Positions 17,802 through 25,546 of a DNA stretch of 33,804 bases are shown here, one piece after another. The stretch's first letter is position 1. Each line of letters opens with the position of its first letter. The notes beneath the pieces are model-generated. The model saw only the letters and a program-made list of their open reading frames with translations, had not been told where the DNA came from and searched no databases. Source of the DNA: Symbiobacterium thermophilum (GTDB lineage: Bacteria; Bacillota; Sulfobacillia; UBA995); the NCBI GenBank assembly GCA_020725145.1, contig DYFO01000023.1, forward strand, positions 1,290 to 35,093, in the 5' to 3' direction. A program made the position numbers and the translations under genes.

Positions 17802-19985
17802 ATGGGCGCGACTTCGGGGCGCCAGTTCCTGGCCACCCTACGGTACGAGCTGAAACTCATCTTCCGGGACACCGCCTTCCGGGGGCTTTGCGCCCTGTGG
17901 CAGCTGGCGATGCTGGCGTACGCCCTGCACTACGGGGTGAACCTGAAAAGCCCGGTGGGTCCGATACTGAGCATGTTCGCGGAGGTGCTGACGCCGGTGC
18001 TGGCGATGGTGGGGGCGGTGTACACCGTGCACTGCCTGCGCCGCCCCGGCCTGGAGGGAGCCGAGGAGACCTTCGCCAGCCTGCCGATCCGGCCCGGCCC
18101 CGCGCTTTGGGGGAAAGCCGCCGCCTGCACGGTGGCCCTCGGGTTGCTGGTGGGCGAGTTCGCGGTGCTGGGAGGGGCCCTGGGCTGGTCGGAGCCCGAG
18201 GTGCCGGGGCTGCTTGCGTACACGAGCCTGCTGATGGGCCTCAACCTGGCGCTGGCGATGGCCCTCGCCTTCTGGGCGTCGGTGGCCTTCGGGCGGGCGA
18301 CCTTCGCCTATCCGGCGGCGGCCGGGGGGTGGGCGGTGTACACCTACGCCGTCAACCGCCTGGTGTTCCAGCACGGACTCGACCGCCTGTCGATAGCCCT
18401 GAACTTCCCCGGTGGAGCGGGCTATCACCGCGCCGACCCGCTGTGGGGGGCATGGCCCGACCTGCCGCTCGTCCTTCCCCAGGCCGGCTTCATGTTCGCC
18501 GGGGTGGCTGCTCTCTTGGCCTTGGCCATCCTCGCCGGCCGCGCGCGGCGTGAACGTGGGTTCAAGTCGGTGACGGCCGCCGCCTTGCTTGGCTGCCTGC
18601 TGGCCGCCCAGCTGCCCGCCCGGGCCTACCTCCGTGAGCTCGACCTCCGCCTGGACAGCATCTCGGGGCAGCTCGCGTACGAGGAGTCGGGAGCCGCCTT
18701 GACGGGCGCGGTCGGCGTGGTGGCCGTCGACGGCTACCGCGTGGAGCTTGAGCTACGGGCCGATCGCCGGATGGAGGCGGATGCGCAACTCACCGTGCGC
18801 AACCCGGGGGCCGGGTCGGTCAGAACACTGGCCTTCGTGCTCAACGGCGTGTTCGAGGTCACAGAGGTGCACGTCGACGGCGTGTCGGCGAACTGGGGCA
18901 GAGGAGGGCACCGGCTGACGGTGGACCTGCCCTACCCCCTGGGACCCCAGGAGACCGCGGTGGTCACCTTCCACTACCGGGGCATGCTGTGGGTGTGGAA
19001 CCGGCCGATGCACGCGGGACCGACGCTGGTCGCGGGGACCTGGGCCCAGGGGTCGCTGCTGCCGGCCGGCTTCGCCTGGTATCCGCAGCCGGACCTTGGC
19101 GCCGCGCCGGGGTCGATGCAGATGGACGGCGTGACGCTGTGCGGTCCTGTGTACTGGACGCTTCCCCGGGACGGACGCGAGGGCTGGTTCTCGTTGGGTT
19201 ACCGCGAACGCGACCTCGGCACCGTGCCCTTCGAGCTGGTGGTGCACCACCCGTCCGCTCAGGCGGTGGAGAGCAATCTGCCGCTTGTCGAACGGGTGGC
19301 GGGTATGGCCTGTTTCGCGGGGTTGGCGGAGAACGGATGCTACATCCTGGGCGGGCAGTCGATCGTCGCCCTTGAGGGTCCGGGGTTCAGGGTGGTGGGA
19401 CCGGCCACCATGACGCACCGACTGGAGGTGCTGGTCGAGCACGTGAAGGCCGGCCTGGACTTTCTGGCCCGACTGGGGGCCGCCGCGGACACGCCGGCAA
19501 CCGTGACCGTGGTCACCGGCGGCGGATGGCTGAGTTTCTTGCAGCCCTCGCTGGGAGGTTCGGTCTCACTTCGCGGGATGAACCAGATCTGGGTGGTCGG
19601 TTCGGGCAACGTCGAACTCGTTTCATCCCACGAGGAGGTGTTTGCGGACCTGCTGCGTCGGACTTTTCCGAGGGCGGCCGAACCGGCCGAGGTGGCGGAA
19701 GTTCGCGAAGCCTACGTCAACCTGGTACGTGCGCTGTTCCTGGCGGAGCGCTACGGCGAGGCGGCCTTGCCGGTGGCGGAGCGTGAGGCGAAGGCGCGCC
19801 GTCCGGTGTCACTGCGCCCGGCCGGACCGGACCACTACCGCGAGGCGGTCAACGCCCTGTTCGACTACTTCGCCCGGCACGGCCGCGAGGCCGCCTTCGC
19901 GCTGTGCGCCGGGCTTTATCCCCTCGTCCACCGCGCGGAGCTCGATCTGGCCGCCGTGCTCGAGGCGGTCGGAGGGGAGCGGTAA
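17802..19985 (+). CDS. ABC-2-type permease fused to a degenerate M1-peptidase-like domain
   Basis: A 727-residue protein. The N-terminal 275 residues hold about seven hydrophobic helices (near 28-47, 55-76, 105-126, 134-163, 166-187, 226-245, 253-275) in the style of an ABC-2 permease. The remaining 450 residues should lie outside the cytoplasm and resemble the beta-sandwich plus catalytic domain of M1 aminopeptidases. At the expected zinc site I see H610-E-E-V-F614 instead of HExxH, with E633 exactly where the third ligand falls (x18 spacing) and Y638 five residues later. The second zinc histidine is therefore lost and peptidase activity is unlikely. Its ribosome site is AGGAGGGGGAG. It is followed after one base by a second permease gene and then an ATPase, so it is likely part of an exporter. 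Confidence 0.78.
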   Translation: MGATSGRQFLATLRYELKLIFRDTAFRGLCALWQLAMLAYALHYGVNLKSPVGPILSMFAEVLTPVLAMVGAVYTVHCLRRPGLEGAEETFASLPIRPGPALWGKAAACTVALGLLVGEFAVLGGALGWSEPEVPGLLAYTSLLMGLNLALAMALAFWASVAFGRATFAYPAAAGGWAVYTYAVNRLVFQHGLDRLSIALNFPGGAGYHRADPLWGAWPDLPLVLPQAGFMFAGVAALLALAILAGRARRERGFKSVTAAALLGCLLAAQLPARAYLRELDLRLDSISGQLAYEESGAALTGAVGVVAVDGYRVELELRADRRMEADAQLTVRNPGAGSVRTLAFVLNGVFEVTEVHVDGVSANWGRGGHRLTVDLPYPLGPQETAVVTFHYRGMLWVWNRPMHAGPTLVAGTWAQGSLLPAGFAWYPQPDLGAAPGSMQMDGVTLCGPVYWTLPRDGREGWFSLGYRERDLGTVPFELVVHHPSAQAVESNLPLVERVAGMACFAGLAENGCYILGGQSIVALEGPGFRVVGPATMTHRLEVLVEHVKAGLDFLARLGAAADTPATVTVVTGGGWLSFLQPSLGGSVSLRGMNQIWVVGSGNVELVSSHEEVFADLLRRTFPRAAEPAEVAEVREAYVNLVRALFLAERYGEAALPVAEREAKARRPVSLRPAGPDHYREAVNALFDYFARHGREAAFALCAGLYPLVHRAELDLAAVLEAVGGER

Positions 19986-19986
19986 C

Positions 19987-20676
19987 ATGCGCAGACAGCT
20001 TGCGTTGCTGGGACGCGAGGCCCGTCTGATGCTGGGTTGGGGCTTTCTCTGCTTCCTGGTGGTGGCGGGCTTCGCCTTGGCGGTGGGCCTTTCATCCGTC
20101 GAGCACGAACGGCGAACGCTGGCGGCTGTCGACCCCGGGATGGCGCGGGCGCTGGCGGAGCGGGTGGGCGTGCGGATGGGGGAATTGCTTATGCCGCTGG
20201 CGGCCCTGGTGGCCTCGACGCACGCCGTGGTGCTCGACCGTGAGAACGGCGTGGGGGAGGTGGTGCGCACGGCCGCCCGCTGGCGACCGGGCGTTCCGCT
20301 GCGCCGCGTGCTGGTGGCGTGGGCCGCTTTCCTGGCGGCGATCCCCGTCGTCCTGGCGGTGCCCCCGTTGCTGATGGGCATTGACCTCGGCCTGGGACGC
20401 ATGATCCTGGCCCCCCTTGCCCCGGCGGCCTTCCTGACCGGGTTGGCGCTGGCCGTGTCGGCCTGGCTGGGGTCGTACGTGACGGGCCTGGCCGCCGCGG
20501 GGATGGTGTGGGTATCAGACCTCATGCGGCCCGGGGTCCTTACGGGACCGCTCTACCTGTTCCAGGCGGGCCAGCCGCTGGCCGACCTGAACCTCCAAGC
20601 CAATCGGCTGCTGCTGGTCGGCGCCGGGGCGGTGCTGATCGCGCTGGCGCTGGGGCTTTACGATCGCCGGGCATGA
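19987..20676 (+). CDS. ABC transporter permease subunit (ABC-2-like)
   Basis: A 229-residue membrane protein with about six hydrophobic helices: WGFLCFLVVAGFALAVGL near 19-36, a helix near 70-85, then 112-130, 137-155, 160-185 and 205-222. The ATG at 19987 directly follows the stop of the fusion permease and has GGAGGGGAGCGG ahead of it; the frame continues upstream antiparallel to nothing useful and is not coding there. The first extracytoplasmic loop (about 37-65) is charged and short. The neighbouring ATPase starts 16 bases after its end, so fusion permease, this permease and the ATPase probably make one transporter. Substrate unknown. Confidence 0.78.
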   Translation: MRRQLALLGREARLMLGWGFLCFLVVAGFALAVGLSSVEHERRTLAAVDPGMARALAERVGVRMGELLMPLAALVASTHAVVLDRENGVGEVVRTAARWRPGVPLRRVLVAWAAFLAAIPVVLAVPPLLMGIDLGLGRMILAPLAPAAFLTGLALAVSAWLGSYVTGLAAAGMVWVSDLMRPGVLTGPLYLFQAGQPLADLNLQANRLLLVGAGAVLIALALGLYDRRA

Positions 20677-20692
20677 AAGAGGAGGATCGAGC

Positions 20693-21586
20693 GTGGACGT
20701 AGCAATAAAGCAGGTGAGCAAGCTGTACCCGGGCAAGGTTCGCGCGCTGGACGGCGTCACCCTGAACATCGGCACCGGAACCTTCGGGCTGCTTGGGCCC
20801 AACGGGGCGGGCAAGACCACGCTGATGCGGCTGGTGGCGACCTTGGACGTTCCCACCCGGGGCGAGATCACGGTGGGCGGCATCGACTGCCGCCGGCGGC
20901 CCGCCGAGGTAAGGCGGTTGCTCGGCTATCTGCCGCAGTCCTTCGCCGCCTTCCGCCGGCTCACGGCGTACGAGTTCCTCGACTACGTGGGCCTGCTCAA
21001 GGGACTGGACGGCCCGAGGCGGCGGCGCGACATCGAGCGCATGCTCGAACTGGTGGGCCTGACGGGAGCGGCCCGGGCGCGCGCCGGCACCTTCTCGGGC
21101 GGCATGTTGCAGCGTCTGGGCATCGCCCAGGCCTTGCTGGGGGACCCCGCGTTACTCATCGTGGACGAGCCGACGGCGGGACTTGACCCCGAGGAGCGGG
21201 TGCGCTTTCGCAACCTGCTGGCGGAGCTGGGGAAAGATCGCACGGTGATCCTCTCCACCCACATCGTGGCCGACGTGGAGCGGGCCTGCCGTGAGCTGGC
21301 CCTGCTGGCGGCCGGCAGGGTGGTGTTCCGGGGCGAGCCGTCGGAGCTCGCCGCCCTCGCCGCGGGAGCGGTGTGGGAGGTAGAGGTGGACGAGGGGACG
21401 TACGAGCGGACCCGTCTCAGCCACCAGGTGGTGTCGGCGGTCAGCACCGGTGGAGGGCGTTTCCGCCTCCGGGTGGTAGGAGAATCCCCGCCTCCAGGGG
21501 CGGCCGGGCCGGCCACCCCCACGCTGGAGGACGGCTACATGGCGGTGATGCGCCGGCAGCAGCGGGCCCAGCAGGCCGCCGGTTGA
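20693..21586 (+). CDS. ABC transporter ATPase (intact)
   Basis: A 297-residue nucleotide-binding subunit with all standard motifs: Walker A GPNGAGKTT, Q-loop in YLPQSF, signature FSGGMLQRLGIAQAL, Walker B with catalytic glutamate LLIVDEPTAGLD, and the switch histidine in ILSTHIVADVE. The extra C-terminal 70 residues after the ATPase core form a small beta domain often seen in drug or antibiotic-resistance exporters. The GTG at 20693 has AGGAGGATCGAGC upstream. It should power the two permease subunits encoded just before it. Useful as the intact comparison for the altered ATPase at 22985. Confidence 0.93.
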   Translation: MDVAIKQVSKLYPGKVRALDGVTLNIGTGTFGLLGPNGAGKTTLMRLVATLDVPTRGEITVGGIDCRRRPAEVRRLLGYLPQSFAAFRRLTAYEFLDYVGLLKGLDGPRRRRDIERMLELVGLTGAARARAGTFSGGMLQRLGIAQALLGDPALLIVDEPTAGLDPEERVRFRNLLAELGKDRTVILSTHIVADVERACRELALLAAGRVVFRGEPSELAALAAGAVWEVEVDEGTYERTRLSHQVVSAVSTGGGRFRLRVVGESPPPGAAGPATPTLEDGYMAVMRRQQRAQQAAG

Positions 21587-21598
21587 ACGGGGGAGGAC

Positions 21599-22174
21599 AT
21601 GGTTGAGGAGGCGGTAGTCCAGGCGGCACGGCAGGGGGACGGGGAGGCGCTCGGGGAACTGGTGAGGCGTTACCACGGGCCCCTGCTGGGCTACCTTCTG
21701 CGGCTGGGGGCGGATCGCGAGTTGGCCCAGGATCTGGCGCAGGAAACCTTCTGCCGTGTCTGCCTTCGCATCAGTGGGCTGGATAACCCCGGTGCCTTCC
21801 GGGTGTGGCTTTACCGGACCGCCCACCGCCTGTTCCTCGACCACCACCGTAGCTGGTACCGGCGGAGGGTGGCGCCGGTGGCCGAGCCGCCCGCCGCGGG
21901 GTCGGCCGCGGGCCCGGAGGAGGAGGTGCTCCGCGCCGAGGAGGGCGAGCGCGTCAGGAAGGCCCTGGCCTCGCTGCGCCCGGCGCTCAGGGTCGCCGTG
22001 ATCCTGCGCCACTACCAGCAACTCAGCCTGGAGGAGATCGCCGGGGTGACGGGGGTGCCGGTGGGAACGGTCAAGTCCCGCCTGCACCGCGCCCAGCGCA
22101 TCCTGGCGGCCGAACTCGCCCCGCCCGCGCTGCTGGCCGAGGTGGGGCGGGCCCGGAGGTGTGCGGGAGCATGA
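21599..22174 (+). CDS. ECF-type RNA polymerase sigma factor
   Basis: A 191-residue sigma-70 family protein of the extracytoplasmic-function type with only regions 2 and 4. Region 2 (about residues 5-80) includes DRELAQDLAQETFCRVCLRI and AFRVWLYRTAHRLFLDHHR. Region 4 (about 118-172) has LRVAVILRHYQQLSLEEIAG, then VPVGTVKSRLHRAQRIL, the -35 binding helix-turn-helix. The ATG at 21599 has GGGGGAGGAC ahead of it. It sits between two ABC modules, 12 bases after the first ATPase, and its stop overlaps the next start (ATGA). No recognisable zinc-finger anti-sigma factor is encoded next to it; the following membrane protein is the positional candidate. It may drive this operon. Confidence 0.93.
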   Translation: MVEEAVVQAARQGDGEALGELVRRYHGPLLGYLLRLGADRELAQDLAQETFCRVCLRISGLDNPGAFRVWLYRTAHRLFLDHHRSWYRRRVAPVAEPPAAGSAAGPEEEVLRAEEGERVRKALASLRPALRVAVILRHYQQLSLEEIAGVTGVPVGTVKSRLHRAQRILAAELAPPALLAEVGRARRCAGA

Positions 22175-22977
22175 GAGTCGAGGAACTCGAGCGCCGGCTG
22201 GCGGCCTGGCGGGTGCCCGGCCCCACGCCGGAGGAAACGGAGGCCCTGGTGGCCAGGGTGCTGGCCCTGCCACGCCCCGGGGCCTTCCGGCGTGTGCTCG
22301 AACGCGAGCGGGGCGGGGCGGTGCCCTTCGGGGGCACGCTGCGTGCGGTGTTGCAGGTGACCCTGGCCCAGGCGGGCTTCTTCCGTCCCTGGTGCTGGCT
22401 GGCCTCCGCGGTGACGGTGGCGGGCGGGCTGGTGTTTTTGCGTCTCAGTGGCTCCAGCGCCACCGTGTTGCTGGGTGCGCTGGTGCCGGCGATCACCGCC
22501 CTGGGGGTGGCCTACGCCTTCCGGGCCGCCGACAGCGGGGCATGGGAGATCGAGCTTGCCTGCCCCATCAGCCCCACGCAGCTCGCGCTGGGCCGGCTGG
22601 TGGTGGTGGTCGCCTACGACATCGCGCTGGGGCTGGCGGCCAGCCTGGTGGTGTGGTGGGGGACTCCTCCCTTGCTGCTGAGCGCGCTCATCCTGAGCTG
22701 GCTGGTTCCGCTCTTGCTGACCGCTTCCTTCACGCTGTACCTGTGCCTGTGCCTGCCGGTCGGCGGGGTGGCCGCCGGGGTGCTTGCCGCCTCCTTCTGG
22801 GTGATACAGGTGGCGGTGCGGCGGGCGGGCCTTGCCGTGTCGCTCTTCGTGCTGCCGGGCGACGCCGGTCGCCTGCCGCTGCACGCGCTGGCGCTGGCCG
22901 CCGCCGTGCTCTTTGGCTTGGCCGCGCTGCGGGCGGCGGGGATGGCCACGCTGCGGCCGGCGGGGGACGGGAGGTGA
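22171..22977 (+). CDS. Polytopic membrane protein, probable ABC permease or sigma-factor partner
   Basis: A 268-residue protein whose ATG overlaps the stop of the sigma-factor gene (ATGA). Residues 1-65 are charged and cytoplasmic (EELERRLAAWRVPGPTPEET...). They are followed by about six hydrophobic helices (near 73-92, 97-115, 135-158, 163-182, 190-215, 222-245). The helix layout resembles ABC-2-type permeases, and the next gene encodes an ABC ATPase, so the two may form a transporter. By position it could instead restrain the sigma factor through its cytoplasmic N-terminus, like membrane anti-sigma proteins, but I see no ZAS/HCC motif. Not recognised as a named family. Confidence 0.7.
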   Translation: MRVEELERRLAAWRVPGPTPEETEALVARVLALPRPGAFRRVLERERGGAVPFGGTLRAVLQVTLAQAGFFRPWCWLASAVTVAGGLVFLRLSGSSATVLLGALVPAITALGVAYAFRAADSGAWEIELACPISPTQLALGRLVVVVAYDIALGLAASLVVWWGTPPLLLSALILSWLVPLLLTASFTLYLCLCLPVGGVAAGVLAASFWVIQVAVRRAGLAVSLFVLPGDAGRLPLHALALAAAVLFGLAALRAAGMATLRPAGDGR

Positions 22978-22984
22978 TCTCCCG

Positions 22985-23626
22985 GTGAGCCTGGAGTTCT
23001 CGGGGGTATGGCTGGAGCTCGGAGGCCGGGCGGTGCTCCGGGACCTCACCTTGCGCTGCGGTACCGGCCTCACCGCGGTGCTCGGCCCCAACGGTGCCGG
23101 CAAGAGCTGCCTGCTGCGGGTGGCCGCCGGGGTGCTGCGCCCTTCGCGCGGCCACGTGCGGTGGCTGGGCCTTGATGCGGTGCGCGATCCTTTCTGGTAC
23201 CGCGATTGCCTGGGCTATTTACCGCAGCGCGCGGTGTTGTACCCCGACATGACCGCTCGGGAGTTCCTGGGCCACCTGGCGGCGCTGAAGGGTATACCGC
23301 GGCGTCTGGTACCCGATCGCGTGACCGCCGTGCTCGAGCTGGTCGGACTGGCCGATCGGGCGGCGGTGCCGACCGGCCGGCTTTCTCACGGCCAGCGTCG
23401 ACGGCTGGGCCTCGCCCAGGCCTTGCTCAACGATCCCTATCTGCTTGTCCTCGACCAGCCCACCGCGGGACTCGACCCCGAGAGCCGGGTGAGCGTCCTG
23501 GCGCTCCTGCGCAAGCTGGCCGCCGACCGCGTGGTGCTGATGGCCACCAACGAGCCCGGCGACGTCACGGCGCAGGATGCCCTGGCCCGCCTGGAAGGCG
23601 GAAGGCTGGCGGGAGGAAGCGGTTGA
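22985..23626 (+). CDS. ABC-type ATPase with altered catalytic residues
   Basis: A 213-residue nucleotide-binding domain. Walker A is normal (GPNGAGKS, K40), and a Q-loop (GYLPQRAV) and a D-loop (AGLD) are present. Three positions differ from working ATPases. The signature is LSHGQ instead of LSGGQ. The catalytic glutamate after Walker B is glutamine (D157-Q158 in VLDQPTAGLD). The switch histidine is asparagine (N189 in MATNEP). Glu-to-Gln at this site is the change used in the laboratory to trap ABC ATPases in the ATP-bound dimer, so slow or no turnover is expected. The GTG at 22985 has GGGAGGTGAT ahead of it and follows the membrane-protein gene by 7 bases. It may work as an ATP-gated switch or a regulatory partner instead of a motor. 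Confidence 0.88.
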   Translation: MSLEFSGVWLELGGRAVLRDLTLRCGTGLTAVLGPNGAGKSCLLRVAAGVLRPSRGHVRWLGLDAVRDPFWYRDCLGYLPQRAVLYPDMTAREFLGHLAALKGIPRRLVPDRVTAVLELVGLADRAAVPTGRLSHGQRRRLGLAQALLNDPYLLVLDQPTAGLDPESRVSVLALLRKLAADRVVLMATNEPGDVTAQDALARLEGGRLAGGSG

Positions 23627-23669
23627 CGACGGCTTGCGGGTGCGAGCGCAGCAGGAGAGGAGAGAGCCG

Positions 23670-24359
23670 ATGTCACTGGTGGAGGTACAGGGCCTCACAC
23701 GGGTGTACGGTCAGGGAAGGGCCAGGGTGGAGGCCCTGCGCGGTATCGACCTCGTCATCGAGGCCGGGGAGTTCATGGCGATCATCGGACCTTCGGGATC
23801 GGGCAAGTCCACGCTGATGCATATCCTGGGGTGCCTCGACCGCCCGACGGCCGGCCGCTACCGCTTCGAGGGACGGGACGTGACCTCGCTGTCCGGCGAC
23901 GAGCTTGCCCGGATGCGGAACCGCCGGCTGGGTTTCGTCTTTCAGACTTTCAACCTGCTGGGCCGGCTGTCGGCGCTGGAGAACGTGGTCATGCCTCTGA
24001 CCTACGCGGGGGTGTCGCCGCGGGAGGCCCGAAGAAGGGCCCGGGCCCTTCTCGAGCAGGTCGGCCTCGGTGACAGGCTCACCCACCGCCCGGCCGAGCT
24101 GTCCGGAGGCGAGCAGCAGCGGGTGGCCATCGCGCGGGCCTTGGCCAACGACCCCGGACTCCTACTGGCCGACGAGCCTACCGGAAACCTCGACACCGCC
24201 ACGGGGGAGGAGATCCTCAGGCTTTTCGAGGATCTGAACCGCCAGGGCCGGACGCTCGTGCTGGTGACCCACAACCCCGGTGTGGCGGCCGTTGCGGCCC
24301 GCACCGTCGAGATCCGGGACGGCCGCATCTGTCGCGACGAAAGGAGTGGGGCCCGATGA
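23670..24359 (+). CDS. MacB/LolD-type ABC ATPase
   Basis: A 229-residue ATPase of the type VII (MacB/LolD/FtsE-like) mechanotransmission ABC systems. All motifs are intact: GPSGSGKSTL, the characteristic RRLGFVFQTFNLL Q-loop with ENV, LSGGEQQRVAIARAL (GEQQ where most relatives have GQQQ), LLADEPTGNLD, and the switch histidine in VLVTHNPGV. The ATG at 23670 has AGGAGAGGAGAGAG ahead of it; the frame remains open upstream but only as an extension into the previous gene's end. It overlaps its permease partner by 4 bases (ATGA). Such pairs move lipoproteins, peptides or antibiotics, or signal across the membrane. Confidence 0.94.
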   Translation: MSLVEVQGLTRVYGQGRARVEALRGIDLVIEAGEFMAIIGPSGSGKSTLMHILGCLDRPTAGRYRFEGRDVTSLSGDELARMRNRRLGFVFQTFNLLGRLSALENVVMPLTYAGVSPREARRRARALLEQVGLGDRLTHRPAELSGGEQQRVAIARALANDPGLLLADEPTGNLDTATGEEILRLFEDLNRQGRTLVLVTHNPGVAAVAARTVEIRDGRICRDERSGAR

Positions 24360-25540
24360 CGTTGCTTTCCTACGCGCGGCTGGCACTTGACGGGATCGGC
24401 GCCAACAAGCTGCGTTCGGGACTGACCATGCTGGGCGTGATCATCGGGGTGGCCGCGGTGGTCTCGCTGGTGTCCATCGGCCAGGGAGCCCGTGAGCAGG
24501 CGACGGAGCAGCTGGGCACCATGGCTCCCGACCACCTCATGGTGTTCGCGGGGGGCATGGGAGCGCGGATGGAAGGGCCGCGCGCCCGGCCGTCGGTGCT
24601 CCTGACGCCGGAGGACACCGCGGCCATCGCCGGGCTGGAGGGAGTTTTGGCCGCCTGCTCGGTGGTGGACTTCACCGCCGAGGTGGTCGTGGACGATCGC
24701 CGGGTTACGGGTACGCTGGTGGCCACCGAACCCGACGCCGCGCCGACTTTCCGACTCGTCGTGGCCGAGGGCCGCTTTCTGGACGCCGGTGACCGCCGGG
24801 GCATCGTGCTGGGAGCCCGGCTGGCGGGGCGCCTGTTCCCCGAGGGCGGCGCGCTCGGGCAGGAGGTGCTGCTGGTCGACAGCGCGTTCACCGTCCTGGG
24901 GGTGCTGGCCCCGCAACCCTCGGCGGTGATGTACGATTTCGACCGGCGGGGTTACATCAGCCTGGCGGACGCCGACGAGCTCGGCATGCGGGCCGGGCTC
25001 GGCCACATCGCGGTCCGGGCCGAGGGCAGGGACCGGGTGTCCGCGCTCGCGCAGGCCATCGAGGAGCTTGTGCAGACACGTCATCCGGGTGCCCGGTTCA
25101 CCATCATGCATCAGCAGGCGATGATCGAGGCCATCGACTCCGTGCTCTCCGTGCTCACCGGCGTGCTGACGGGCATCGCCAGCATCTCGCTGGTGGTGGG
25201 CGGCATCGGCATCATGAACATCATGCTGGCCACGGTCACCGAACGCACCCGGGAGATCGGCATCCGCAAGGCCATCGGGGCGCGCGACCGCGACATCCTC
25301 ATCCAGTTCCTGGCGGAGGCGGCGGTGCTCAGCGTGCTCGGCGGGTTGCTCGGGATCGCCCTGGGGCTCGGCGGCGCCCGGCTGGCCTCGCGCATCATCG
25401 CCCACCTGCCGGTCGCCACTCCCTGGTGGGGCATCGGTCTGGCTTTCGGCTTCTCGCTGGCCGTGGGCGTGGTCTTCGGGGTGTGGCCGGCCCTTCGCGC
25501 GGCGCGCATGGCTCCCGTGGCCGCCCTGCGGTACGAGTAG
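24356..25540 (+). CDS. MacB-like FtsX-family permease
   Basis: A 394-residue permease with the four-helix MacB/FtsX plan. TM1 is at about 18-40 after LRSGLTMLGVIIGVAAVVSL. A MacB_PCD extracytoplasmic domain lies at about 45-250 (GAREQATEQLGTM, GSxF-like segments). Three C-terminal helices follow at about 262-290, 318-342 and 355-382, with the family sequence SLVVGGIGIMNIMLATVTER, TREIGIRKAIGA. It is encoded as a strict pair with the ATPase. No HlyD-type periplasmic adaptor gene is present, which fits a Gram-positive-type envelope. Its stop lies 6 bases from the convergent flavoprotein gene. Confidence 0.93.
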   Translation: MTLLSYARLALDGIGANKLRSGLTMLGVIIGVAAVVSLVSIGQGAREQATEQLGTMAPDHLMVFAGGMGARMEGPRARPSVLLTPEDTAAIAGLEGVLAACSVVDFTAEVVVDDRRVTGTLVATEPDAAPTFRLVVAEGRFLDAGDRRGIVLGARLAGRLFPEGGALGQEVLLVDSAFTVLGVLAPQPSAVMYDFDRRGYISLADADELGMRAGLGHIAVRAEGRDRVSALAQAIEELVQTRHPGARFTIMHQQAMIEAIDSVLSVLTGVLTGIASISLVVGGIGIMNIMLATVTERTREIGIRKAIGARDRDILIQFLAEAAVLSVLGGLLGIALGLGGARLASRIIAHLPVATPWWGIGLAFGFSLAVGVVFGVWPALRAARMAPVAALRYE

Positions 25541-25546
25541 CCGGGG

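Noticed and set aside
22171-22977. Calling the membrane protein an anti-sigma factor
   Set aside because: The position fits, but there is no zinc-binding anti-sigma motif and there are about six membrane helices, so I kept a neutral call.
24002-25405. Open frame of 467 codons on the minus strand
   Set aside because: It is antisense to the MacB ATPase/permease pair and shows only Gly/His/Arg-rich noise.
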